Source of the DNA: Thermoplasmatota archaeon
Lineage (GTDB): Archaea > Thermoplasmatota > Penumbrarchaeia > Penumbrarchaeales > Penumbrarchaeaceae
Direction of reading: 5' to 3'
DNA length: 10,018 nucleotides
Assembly (NCBI GenBank): GCA_030600725.1
Contig: JAUVLN010000049.1
Location: 1-10,018, forward strand
The notes beneath the pieces were generated by a model. That model had not been told where the DNA came from. It did not search any database and was given only the letters and a program-made list of their open reading frames with translations. The translations under genes and the position numbers were made by a program. Shown piece after piece: positions 1 to 5,664 of the stretch. How positions within the stretch are numbered: the stretch's first letter is position 1; each line of letters starts with the position of its first letter.

Positions 1-345
1 GAAAGCACCTATTACTGTTAGAAAAAAACGACCCTGAGCGGTCTCGGTATCAATGTTTTCGGTTAAGGATACCAGCCGGACTCGTAGGTTCCTCATCTCT
101 TCAATGATATTCAGGAGATGCTGGACAGACCGACCCAATCAATCCAGCTTCCATACAACCACAGCATCAAATGAACCTTTCCGCATATATTCAAGCATCC
201 TGTTGAGTTCTGGGCGAGAGGTCTTTGCACCAGATATTCCCCTCTCCGCATAGACCTCTACGATTTTATATCCGTTCCGTTCACAATATGATTTAAGGGG
301 ATGGATTTGTTTTTATCTGTACGTGATTTCCAGCAGGAAACATAA
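1..345 (-). pseudogene. Decayed serine site-specific recombinase (resolvase/invertase family), N-terminal catalytic part, cut by window edge
   Basis: Reading the minus strand from about 297 down to 1 gives a clear resolvase N-terminal domain: a segment ending YCERNGYKIV, then YAERGISGAKTSRPEL, a VVVWKLD stretch, LGRSVQHLL, and SLTENIDTETAQGRFF, which runs off the left edge. The family normally has WKLDRLGRS; here the Arg codon (CGA in most relatives) is TGA at 139-141, a probable C-to-T change that stops translation. The N-terminus is also broken. An RTDKN remnant of the usual RVSTDKQ motif (about 309-323) lies in a different frame from the KQIHPLKSYC that follows, and an in-frame stop (TAA) sits between them. 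The catalytic Ser region is therefore not intact. Such proteins cut and rejoin DNA in inversion, resolution or integration; this copy should be inactive. The stretch is visibly more A/T-rich than the genes to its right, which suggests transferred DNA. The 3' part lies outside the window. Confidence 0.85.
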
Positions 346-404
346 AACCTTGGAGAATCACGGATCTGTGCACAGGTGGATCGAAAATGAGACCACACCG
401 TTCA

Positions 405-437
405 TTTGACCTTTGACCTATAAGATTTTTATATAAT
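405..437 (+). promoter_or_regulatory. Promoter of the surface-protein operon: TATA box with a tandem TTTGACC repeat just upstream
   Basis: TTTATATA at 428-435 matches the archaeal TATA consensus. With the usual spacing, transcription should begin near 457-460, giving a leader of about 30 nt before the ATG at 490. Ten bases upstream of the TATA box, TTTGACC occurs twice back to back (405-411 and 412-418), a position where archaeal activators or repressors commonly bind. A small inverted repeat, AGCC-GAA-GGCT (460-470), would lie at the very 5' end of the message. The repeat and the hairpin are seen in the sequence; their use in regulation is inferred. Confidence 0.6.
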
Positions 438-489
438 ACCCATCGCTAACATATCCTGTAGCCGAAGGCTTACCATGGAGGGGCAGACG

Positions 490-1833
490 ATGAGTAACGA
501 TATGGGATCGAAGGTGAAGAGAGCCGGGACCGTTATCCTCTCGTTCATTCTATTATCGATGTTGATCAACGCGGTTCAGGGGGCGCCCATAGCCGTTTCC
601 TTCGCCGACACGGTCGATGAGATGCTTGTGGATGAGGATCAGGACGGCCTCGCGGAATACCTCCGACTGAACGTGGGGATAACCGTGTATGTCCCCGGGT
701 CCTACGGGCTATACGGAAAGATCGACGACGGTTCCTCGGTTGCAACCCTTGAACCGGTCCCCCTCGATATCGGAACGCACATCCTCGAGGTCGATTTCCC
801 CGGCTCAGATCTGACCACGATAGAGAGGGAGGGCAGATATGCTGTCCATCTGGAACTATACTCGACGGATGCCTCCGTGGAATCCGTCTACCTTGACCTG
901 ACAACGGAGGGAACATACTCGCCCTCGATGTTCGAATCACCGGAAGGGGGTGCATTCACAACGGTCTCCATAGTCGGAGAGGACGTTGTGATCCTGAGCA
1001 GGGAGATGGAGATCAGGGTGAACAGGACCCTCCCGAAGCTAACCTACTCCTATTCCGGCCCGGCATCGATGGGATCCCGCGGGGCCATCGAATACAGGGA
1101 GGTGATCGCCTTCGACGATACGGACGGCGACGGAATGTGGAACCCCTCCGTGGACATCAAGAGGCTGGGTGCCGACCTCGATGATGTCGACTGGAACCTG
1201 ATGACCGATTTCTCATCCGGATACGAAATCGCACTATACGGCATCGTCCCGCTCAGGGTGGTTGGAACCGCCACCGCCACATCGTACATGCGCCTCACGT
1301 TCATGTTCCACTCGGGTGCGCTCAGCCCCGAGGGGGACTCCCAGAAGTTCGACATAGAGATGGAGCTGATCCAGCCTCTGGAGGCGGATCACATCGCGAT
1401 CATGCACACGCTCAAGGACCTCTCGGGGGATCAGACCATCGGTGAGACCGACGGATATGGCGACGACCCGTATGCCCTTACCCTTAACAGGGGCGGTAAG
1501 GTCCAGACGATATATTCGTGGGGGGACCTGATCGAGGTTGGAAAGGGAGAGCTGGAGGGGGAATCGAGTGCATACACGTGGTATGATCTTAGAGACGATG
1601 AGGCCGACATCTACTTCTCGTATCCCCTCGTGAACAACACCCTCATCATATTCCACGATCCCGTGATAGGGATAGACCCGGATAACAGGCCCCATCCGGG
1701 GGAGGATGACGATTTCCTCGGGGACAACCCCGTGATCCTCCTCGGCGGGCTGTTGATCGGAGGCCTGATAGTTGGGGCTACGTTTTATACCAAACTGAAG
1801 GGCGGGAAACGCCACCTTCAGGGAGGTGATTGA
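490..1833 (+). CDS. Secreted, C-terminally membrane-anchored surface protein of unknown function
   Basis: I do not recognise a named family. From the ATG at 490 the product has 447 residues. A basic start (KVKR) is followed by a hydrophobic stretch (about 12-29) and a plausible signal-peptidase site near VQG-AP (31/32). A long acidic extracellular region follows. It contains Asp-rich loops (DEDQDGLAEY, DDTDGDGMWNP, and one ending ETDGYGDD) that look like Ca2+-binding turns. One helix at about 414-435 ends in a short basic tail (KLKGGKRH), so the topology is N-out, C-in. An in-frame ATG at 475 would add five residues, but only the ATG at 490 has a good ribosome site (GGAGGGG, 477-483), so 490 is preferred. 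It is the first gene of a three-gene operon and its stop directly abuts the next start. The acidic ectodomain could be structural or a sensor; nothing visible shows catalysis. Confidence 0.8.
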   Translation: MSNDMGSKVKRAGTVILSFILLSMLINAVQGAPIAVSFADTVDEMLVDEDQDGLAEYLRLNVGITVYVPGSYGLYGKIDDGSSVATLEPVPLDIGTHILEVDFPGSDLTTIEREGRYAVHLELYSTDASVESVYLDLTTEGTYSPSMFESPEGGAFTTVSIVGEDVVILSREMEIRVNRTLPKLTYSYSGPASMGSRGAIEYREVIAFDDTDGDGMWNPSVDIKRLGADLDDVDWNLMTDFSSGYEIALYGIVPLRVVGTATATSYMRLTFMFHSGALSPEGDSQKFDIEMELIQPLEADHIAIMHTLKDLSGDQTIGETDGYGDDPYALTLNRGGKVQTIYSWGDLIEVGKGELEGESSAYTWYDLRDDEADIYFSYPLVNNTLIIFHDPVIGIDPDNRPHPGEDDDFLGDNPVILLGGLLIGGLIVGATFYTKLKGGKRHLQGGD

Positions 1834-1836
1834 TTG
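1822..1836 (+). promoter_or_regulatory. Strong ribosome binding site that supports a TTG start and translational coupling
   Basis: GGAGGTGAT (1822-1830) is a near-perfect Shine-Dalgarno sequence inside the last codons of the upstream gene. The upstream stop TGA (1831-1833) is followed at once by TTG (1834-1836), about 7 nt after GGAGG. The next in-frame ATG (1843) is too far from this site, so the TTG is the better start. The overlap of ribosome site and stop codon suggests coupled translation of the two membrane proteins. Confidence 0.65.
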
Positions 1837-2145
1837 GACCCAATGGATCTGGCCTCCCTGTTGAAGGACCTTCTGATCGGGGTGCTGCTGATACTCTCCC
1901 TGGCACTGACGGTGATAGGGGGGCTCTCCTGGTACAGGACGCGAAATCCCAGGATAAAGATGGTGAGCCTCGCTTTTGTCCTGTTCCTGATCAAAGGGCT
2001 CTTCCTGGCAGTGGGATTGTATATCTTCGACTGGATATCGGTCCCCAAGGATTTCGCACTCGGATTCGACGTGATGCTGACCACGGATGTTATCATCCTT
2101 ACCCTTCTCTACCTGGCCCTTTTCAGGGGCAGGGGAGGTCAGTGA
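1834..2145 (+). CDS. Small three-helix membrane protein
   Basis: The product has 103 residues with three predicted membrane helices, roughly 13-34, 43-64 and 79-97. The loop between helices 1 and 2 is basic (RTRNPRIK) and the C-terminus is basic (RGRGG). Both should be cytoplasmic, so the N-terminus faces outward. Size, topology and position directly before a winged-helix gene resemble the small haloarchaeal membrane proteins found beside HTH regulators (DUF7521-like). That similarity is from memory and unproven. It may anchor or transmit a signal between the surface protein encoded before it and the DNA-binding protein encoded after it, but no motif shows this. The TTG start is chosen for its ribosome site; the ATG at 1843 (residue 4) is the alternative. 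Confidence 0.75.
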   Translation: MDPMDLASLLKDLLIGVLLILSLALTVIGGLSWYRTRNPRIKMVSLAFVLFLIKGLFLAVGLYIFDWISVPKDFALGFDVMLTTDVIILTLLYLALFRGRGGQ

Positions 2146-2164
2146 CCGCGGGGTGGTCTGTCAG

Positions 2165-2692
2165 ATGATCGAGGACCCCCTGAACCTGGATACCAGGAAG
2201 AGGATCTACGACCTCATCCTGTCGAGCCCCGGATTACATTTCCGGGAGATATCCAGGCGGGCTGATATCTCGATGGGCGTCGTCGAGTACCATCTGAACT
2301 ACCTCGTGAAGAAGGAGATGATAATCGCCAGAAAGGAGGGGCGCTACAAACGTTTCTACGCGGAGGGCAAACACGGATCGAAGGACAAGAGGACCCTACA
2401 CTTCCTCAGGCAGGAGATCCCACGCAGCATCCTCGTCAAACTGCTGATGAAACCCGGCATGAGGCACAAGGAGCTGAAGGCGGAGATGAGCATATCGGGA
2501 TCCACCCTATCCTTTCACCTCAAGAAGATGATCGCAAGGGAGGTCATTCAGGAGAGGGGAGAGGGTAAAAAGAAGGGCTACTTCGTGGTCGACCCGGATA
2601 CCACGACAAAGGCCCTCCTGGAATACAGGGGATCCTTCATGGACGACCTTGTAAACGTATTCACCGATACCTGGCTGGACCTCAACATCTGA
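2165..2692 (+). CDS. Tandem winged-helix-turn-helix transcriptional regulator
   Basis: The product has 175 residues and two wHTH domains in one chain. The first spans about residues 9-66: LDTRKRIYDLI, the HTH pair HFREISRRADIS / GVVEYHLNYL, then a basic wing EGRYKRFY. The second spans about 86-142: helix RSILVKLLM, HTH HKELKAEMSIS / STLSFHLKKM, wing GEGKKKGYF. A short acidic tail follows. This is the archaeal ArsR/MarR-like double-wHTH architecture, so it should bind DNA in the cytoplasm, probably controlling its own operon or surface genes. No ligand or metal-binding residues are obvious. The frame is open further upstream (GTG at 2153, ATG at 2087). ATG 2165 is preferred because GGTGGTC (2152-2158) resembles the extended GGTGATC ribosome site and because it leaves a normal 19-nt gap after the preceding gene. 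GTG 2153 with GGAGGT (2134-2139) remains possible. Confidence 0.85.
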   Translation: MIEDPLNLDTRKRIYDLILSSPGLHFREISRRADISMGVVEYHLNYLVKKEMIIARKEGRYKRFYAEGKHGSKDKRTLHFLRQEIPRSILVKLLMKPGMRHKELKAEMSISGSTLSFHLKKMIAREVIQERGEGKKKGYFVVDPDTTTKALLEYRGSFMDDLVNVFTDTWLDLNI

Positions 2693-2694
2693 TC

Positions 2695-3540
2695 TCACCA
2701 TCTCTCCTTGAGGTCAAGAGAGACCGTGTACGAGCCCAGTTTGGGTACGAGCAGAGGCCCCCTCTTGTGGCGCGATGACCTTACCAGATCGACCACCCTG
2801 CGTACCCCCTCTATCCCAATGGTTCTCCCCATCCCGCTTATGTCCCTCTCCCCATCGGTCACGACCGACATGTCCAGATCGGATAGGATCTCCTCCGGTC
2901 TCAATCCGATAACATGCCCTGTGAGTATCTGATCGATAATTGAGTAGGGCAGGCCAAGTTCACCCTCATCCGTCTGCCCGGGGACCAGGTTGGCCGTGGG
3001 AGGCCTATCTATTATCTCTTTCGGCACCCCCATCTCTCCCGCCATACCCCTCACCTGCGTCTTGAACAGGTCCCCGATCGGTGCCATGTCCGAGGCCCCG
3101 TCCCCGTGTTTTGTGAAATAGCCCAGAAGGATCTCACTCTTGTTGGAGGTCCCCAGGACGTAACCTCCGTCCCTGTTGGCCAGGCCGTAGAGGACCATCA
3201 TCCTTGCGCGGGCGGCAACGTTGCCGAGCGCCATCCCCTCCAGTTCAAGGGGGAATGCCTTGATCAAAGGTGAGATCTCGATGATCTCCAGCTCGATATC
3301 GTGGTTCCCGCAGCAGGCCCTTGCGGGCTCCAGGTCCACACCGCTGAGGCTGCCGTTGGGAAGGAAGATCGGCCTCACCCGCCCCTCGCCCACGGCAGAT
3401 ACCGCAAGCTCCAATACAAGGGCGGAATCGAGACCTCCGGAAAGGCCCAGAAACAGCGGGCCGGCCCCCCTGCATCTGTCCCCTATGAACTGCTCTATGA
3501 TCCTGCGCCCATGTCGGGGAGGGGAGGGTATGAGGTTCAT
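2695..3540 (-). CDS. nadE: NH3-dependent NAD+ synthetase
   Basis: It catalyses the last step of NAD+ synthesis: deamido-NAD + ATP + ammonia to NAD+ + AMP + PPi, in the cytoplasm. With the start at 3540 the protein has 281 residues. The ATP-pyrophosphatase P-loop SGGLDS is at 34-39. The family signatures are GTSNKSE (130-136), GYFTKHGDGASD (140-151), LFKTQV (158-163), and PPTANLVPGQTDE (180-192), which binds deamido-NAD. There is no N-terminal glutaminase domain, so ammonia must be free or supplied by a partner. The frame is open to an ATG at 3579. ATG 3540 is preferred because a TATA-like AAAATATA (minus strand, 3561-3568) is centred about 25 nt upstream, which fits a leaderless message. The stop is 2 nt from the stop of the convergent wHTH gene. 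The start faces the half-TBP gene. Confidence 0.95.
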   Translation of the reverse strand: MNLIPSPPRHGRRIIEQFIGDRCRGAGPLFLGLSGGLDSALVLELAVSAVGEGRVRPIFLPNGSLSGVDLEPARACCGNHDIELEIIEISPLIKAFPLELEGMALGNVAARARMMVLYGLANRDGGYVLGTSNKSEILLGYFTKHGDGASDMAPIGDLFKTQVRGMAGEMGVPKEIIDRPPTANLVPGQTDEGELGLPYSIIDQILTGHVIGLRPEEILSDLDMSVVTDGERDISGMGRTIGIEGVRRVVDLVRSSRHKRGPLLVPKLGSYTVSLDLKERW

Positions 3541-3560
3541 GAGTGACCAATGGACATCGT

Positions 3561-3573
3561 TATATTTTCCATT
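3561..3573 (-). promoter_or_regulatory. TATA/BRE promoter of nadE (leaderless start)
   Basis: On the minus strand the sequence reads TGGAAAATATAAC: a purine-rich BRE-like element running into AAAATATA. Its centre is about 25 nt upstream of the ATG at 3540, so the transcript should begin at or next to the start codon. No Shine-Dalgarno sequence is visible in front of that ATG, which agrees with a leaderless message. The TATA core is nearly symmetric and could in principle also be read in the plus direction. Confidence 0.55.
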
Positions 3574-3593
3574 TTGCATGCTTCGAGGGGACG

Positions 3594-3608
3594 GAGAAAG
3601 TTTAATCT
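3594..3608 (+). promoter_or_regulatory. Promoter of the half-TBP / small membrane protein unit
   Basis: GAGAAAG (3594-3600, BRE-like) is followed by TTTAATCT (3601-3608, a weak TATA box). The predicted transcription start is near 3630. That leaves a leader of about 14 nt containing AGGGAT (3631-3636), a modest ribosome site for the GTG at 3644. The TATA match is imperfect, so this is tentative. Confidence 0.45.
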
Positions 3609-3643
3609 ACTATCTTCCTGCTTTCCTTTCAGGGATAAACTTG

Positions 3644-3994
3644 GTGAACTTCAAGATCGAGAACATCATAGCATCCACCGATCTGAACCAAAAACTGGAT
3701 CTGGAAGGGGTAGCGAAGAAACTTGATAACTCGGAATACAATCCGGACAATTTTCCCGGAGTGATCTGGCGGCCTCCCACCCAGTACGGCGTGGTGTTGA
3801 TATTCGAGGACGGCAGGGTGATGTGCACCAATACAAGGTCCAAAGAGGAGATAGAGGATCTACTGGGCAGGCTGATCAAGAAACTGGAGACGCTCGATAT
3901 ACTGACGCCCAGGGCCACCTGCCCGAACTGCGGGGCGGTTGTGGATGCGGAGGATGTGGTCTGTATCGAGTGCGGCACACTCCTTCAGAGGTAA
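3644..3994 (+). CDS. Single-repeat TATA-binding-protein domain fused to a C-terminal zinc ribbon
   Basis: The product has 116 residues. Residues 4-82 read as one TBP repeat, closest to the N-terminal repeat of archaeal TBPs: IENIIASTDLNQKLDL (5-20), NSEYNPDNFPGVIWR (29-43), LIFEDGRVMCTNTRS (52-66), then the long helix EEIEDLLGRLIKKL (68-81). The residues with which TBP touches or kinks DNA are kept: Asn7, the two intercalating Phe equivalents Phe37 and Phe54, and Thr62. A zinc ribbon (Cys93, Cys96, Cys107, Cys110, 10 residues between pairs) follows where the second TBP repeat should start. Full TBPs are about 180 residues with two repeats; no second repeat is encoded on either side. The start is GTG 3644 (or TTG 3641), about 7 nt after AGGGAT. 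It is the first gene of a two-gene unit divergent from nadE. A DNA-binding role, perhaps as a homodimer, is inferred. The ribbon spacing is shorter than in TFB, so equating it with the TFB ribbon is not justified. Confidence 0.85.
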   Translation: MNFKIENIIASTDLNQKLDLEGVAKKLDNSEYNPDNFPGVIWRPPTQYGVVLIFEDGRVMCTNTRSKEEIEDLLGRLIKKLETLDILTPRATCPNCGAVVDAEDVVCIECGTLLQR

Positions 3995-3998
3995 GAGG

Positions 3999-4199
3999 AT
4001 GAAAAGCGACGCTTACGACCCAATAGGTGAGCTCATGGAGCTTGACATGTGGTTCGGCTGGAGCAGAAGGATCAAAACGCTTCAGTTGATGCTCTCTCCC
4101 CCCAAACGTAGGATATGGCCATATATCGTTTTCCCGCTCGGGGGTTTGGTGGGCATCGCTGCGATCTGTGCGGCCGCATATCTTCTGATCCTTTGCTGA
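3999..4199 (+). CDS. Small single-helix membrane protein, co-transcribed with the half-TBP gene
   Basis: The product has 66 residues. The N-terminal half is polar and amphipathic (GELMELDMWFGW, then basic SRRIKTLQL). A basic patch PKRR (35-38) sits just before one hydrophobic helix (about 41-65) that ends the protein. The charge pattern predicts a cytoplasmic N-terminus and a membrane-buried C-terminus, like a tail-anchored protein. The start is the ATG 4 nt after the half-TBP stop codon, with GAGGT (3988-3992) about 6 nt ahead, so translation of the two genes is probably coupled. I recognise no family. Its partner may be the half-TBP protein, but nothing beyond gene order supports that. Its stop lies 3 nt from the stop of the convergent HD gene. 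Confidence 0.7.
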   Translation: MKSDAYDPIGELMELDMWFGWSRRIKTLQLMLSPPKRRIWPYIVFPLGGLVGIAAICAAAYLLILC

Positions 4200-4202
4200 G
4201 AT

Positions 4203-5540
4203 CTAAACCGATATCAACGTTTTCGATACACGCTTGACATCTTCCCTGTACTTTTCCGGGCATGATACGGAGAGGCACCAGGGTACGGGGGGTCTCTTCT
4301 GGAGGGCCCTTGCAAGAGGGGAGATCCTGGAGAGATACTCCACTTTCTCTGCGTGGACCTTTATATCTGTCCTCTTCAGCCTCGGCTCCGACAGTGTAAG
4401 GCTGGGGTCCGGTACATCGACGATCACATATCCCTCGGGGACCGATGCCCTCTTCTCTATCTCCCGCTCGAGCCTTGCCGTCTCATTCTGTCTCGATATC
4501 CCCCTCACCAGCTCCCGGAGTTCCAGGGCGGATGTGTCCTCTCCCGTTATCGATTCCGACTCTATCCCGAATGCCAGTTTGAACAGCCTCCTGAAACGGA
4601 GCCTGGTGGCGATATCACCCGCGTAGCCCCCGAACCTCCTCATGATGGGAAGGACCTCGCCGTCTGATAGCTTCCACAGCTCCTCCAGCTGCTGGTCGCT
4701 CAGGGCCCGGGCACCACGGCACATCATCGATTCCGAGATCCGCGCCGTCTTGTGGAAGTATACGGAACTGTACATCAGTGACCTGGCGACCAGCATTCCC
4801 TCCAGGGCGGAGATGCCCCTTTTCCGTATCATCATCTCCCCGTGAAACAGTATGGTCGTCTGAACTATCCGATCCAGATCGACGATCCCGTACGCAACCC
4901 CCGTGTACCTGGAATCCCGCAGGAGGAAATCCAGCTGGTCGGCGTCCAGTGCGGAGTGGATGATCTGCGGAAGATATCTCCTGTTGGAGAAATATGACTG
5001 TCCATCCTGCACGTGAAGCGTTTCCTGTTCGCCCTCTACCGCCTCCCCATCCTGGCATATGAGCCGGGCGACCTCCGCAGGGTCCAGATCGAAGGATTCC
5101 AGGATCTCGGGGATCGACCGTCCCCGGTCCAGGTCCTCGTACCCTTCCCACCAATGGAGGTCCCAGGGCTCCACCTTTCCCGTGATCAGCTCCGAGGTTA
5201 TCTCCATGTGGTCCATCCCGATCCTCTCGTGAAAGACCGATTCCAGCGTATGCGAATAAGGTCCGTGGCCCAGATCGTGAAGGAGACCTGCGGTCCTGAC
5301 CAACATCGCCTCCTCGGATGGAAGCTCAAGGGCAGATGCTAAAAGGCCGGCGACGTGAGAGGTCCCCAGGGAGTGTTCGAAGCGCTTGTGGTGGGCCCCG
5401 GGGAACACAAGATATGCCATTCCCAGCTGGTGGATCCCCGTCAGCCTCATCACTTCCGGCGTCCCGGCGAGTTCCAGCAAGGGTCCCTCAAGTGCGATCG
5501 TACCGTGAACGGGATCGTTGATTATCTTTCTCTTCTTCAT
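4203..5540 (-). CDS. HD-domain phosphohydrolase (COG1078 / SAMHD1-like dNTPase family)
   Basis: The 445-residue length is normal for COG1078. The N-terminal signature NDPVHGTIAL (8-17) is followed by HKRFEHSLG (metal His56), HDLGHGPYSH (His88-Asp89, with His92 and His97 in the active site), a DHMEIT stretch (His111, candidate catalytic His), and DADQLDFLLRDS (Asp201, last metal ligand). This is the His...His-Asp...Asp set that binds the metal in HD phosphohydrolases, so the enzyme should be active. SAMHD1 and bacterial relatives split dNTPs into deoxynucleosides and triphosphate; for archaeal members the substrate is not certain. The C-terminal third, rich in Arg and Glu, is the usual less conserved part. 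A TATA-like element is centred 26 nt upstream of the ATG and no ribosome site is visible, so a leaderless message is likely. It is divergent from the large beta-helix gene. Confidence 0.9.
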   Translation of the reverse strand: MKKRKIINDPVHGTIALEGPLLELAGTPEVMRLTGIHQLGMAYLVFPGAHHKRFEHSLGTSHVAGLLASALELPSEEAMLVRTAGLLHDLGHGPYSHTLESVFHERIGMDHMEITSELITGKVEPWDLHWWEGYEDLDRGRSIPEILESFDLDPAEVARLICQDGEAVEGEQETLHVQDGQSYFSNRRYLPQIIHSALDADQLDFLLRDSRYTGVAYGIVDLDRIVQTTILFHGEMMIRKRGISALEGMLVARSLMYSSVYFHKTARISESMMCRGARALSDQQLEELWKLSDGEVLPIMRRFGGYAGDIATRLRFRRLFKLAFGIESESITGEDTSALELRELVRGISRQNETARLEREIEKRASVPEGYVIVDVPDPSLTLSEPRLKRTDIKVHAEKVEYLSRISPLARALQKRPPVPWCLSVSCPEKYREDVKRVSKTLISV

Positions 5541-5560
5541 CGAGGGGTGTAGGGCCCCCG

Positions 5561-5570
5561 ATATAGTTTA
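5561..5570 (-). promoter_or_regulatory. TATA box of the HD phosphohydrolase gene
   Basis: The minus strand reads TAAACTATAT here, preceded by an A-rich segment (GAAATCAT). Its centre is about 26 nt from the ATG at 5540, which predicts a leaderless transcript. It shares the 124-nt divergent intergenic region with the promoter of the large beta-helix gene. Confidence 0.5.
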
Positions 5571-5618
5571 ATGATTTCTATGCTTTCCGCTTTAACGGGC
5601 TTGTTTCCAATTTGAACC

Positions 5619-5662
5619 GTAAATAATATAACATATCTGTTGTAATCGAATTGGGTGGGGAG
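5619..5662 (+). promoter_or_regulatory. Promoter and ribosome site of the large beta-helix gene
   Basis: GTAAATAATATAAC (5619-5632) contains an A/T-rich TATA element. The predicted transcription start is near 5653, giving a leader of about 12 nt. That leader holds GGTGGGGAG (5654-5662), a G-rich ribosome site right before the ATG at 5665. Confidence 0.5.
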
Positions 5663-5664
5663 TT

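Noticed and set aside
139..141. TGA in the recombinase read as selenocysteine or another recoded residue
   Set aside because: The family has Arg at this place, CGA to TGA is a single transition, and the N-terminus is also damaged, so decay is the simpler reading.
53..253. Plus-strand open frame of 66 codons at the left end
   Set aside because: It is the antisense shadow of the recombinase remnant, whose minus-strand translation matches known motifs.
1234..1815. Long minus-strand open frame (193 codons) opposite the first surface-protein gene
   Set aside because: The plus-strand product has a signal peptide, membrane anchor, ribosome site and promoter. The antisense frame has no recognisable motif and arises from G/C-rich third positions.
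3541..3579. Thirteen-residue N-terminal extension of nadE from ATG 3579
   Set aside because: The likely TATA box would lie inside this extension, and the leaderless ATG at 3540 fits the normal N-terminus better.
3221..3643. Plus-strand frame continuous with the half-TBP gene, extending upstream through nadE
   Set aside because: It is antisense to conserved nadE motifs and contains no second TBP repeat. The promoter and start near 3600-3644 mark the real gene start.
4615..5154. Minus-strand open frame (179 codons) overlapping the HD gene in another frame
   Set aside because: It is a Gly/Arg/Pro-rich shadow of the HD-domain frame, which carries all the family motifs.
5541..5664. Intergenic region checked for a small RNA, tRNA or riboswitch
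   Set aside because: Only the two divergent TATA elements and a G-rich ribosome site are visible. No cloverleaf or long stem could be built by eye, and no tRNA or rRNA was seen elsewhere in the window.
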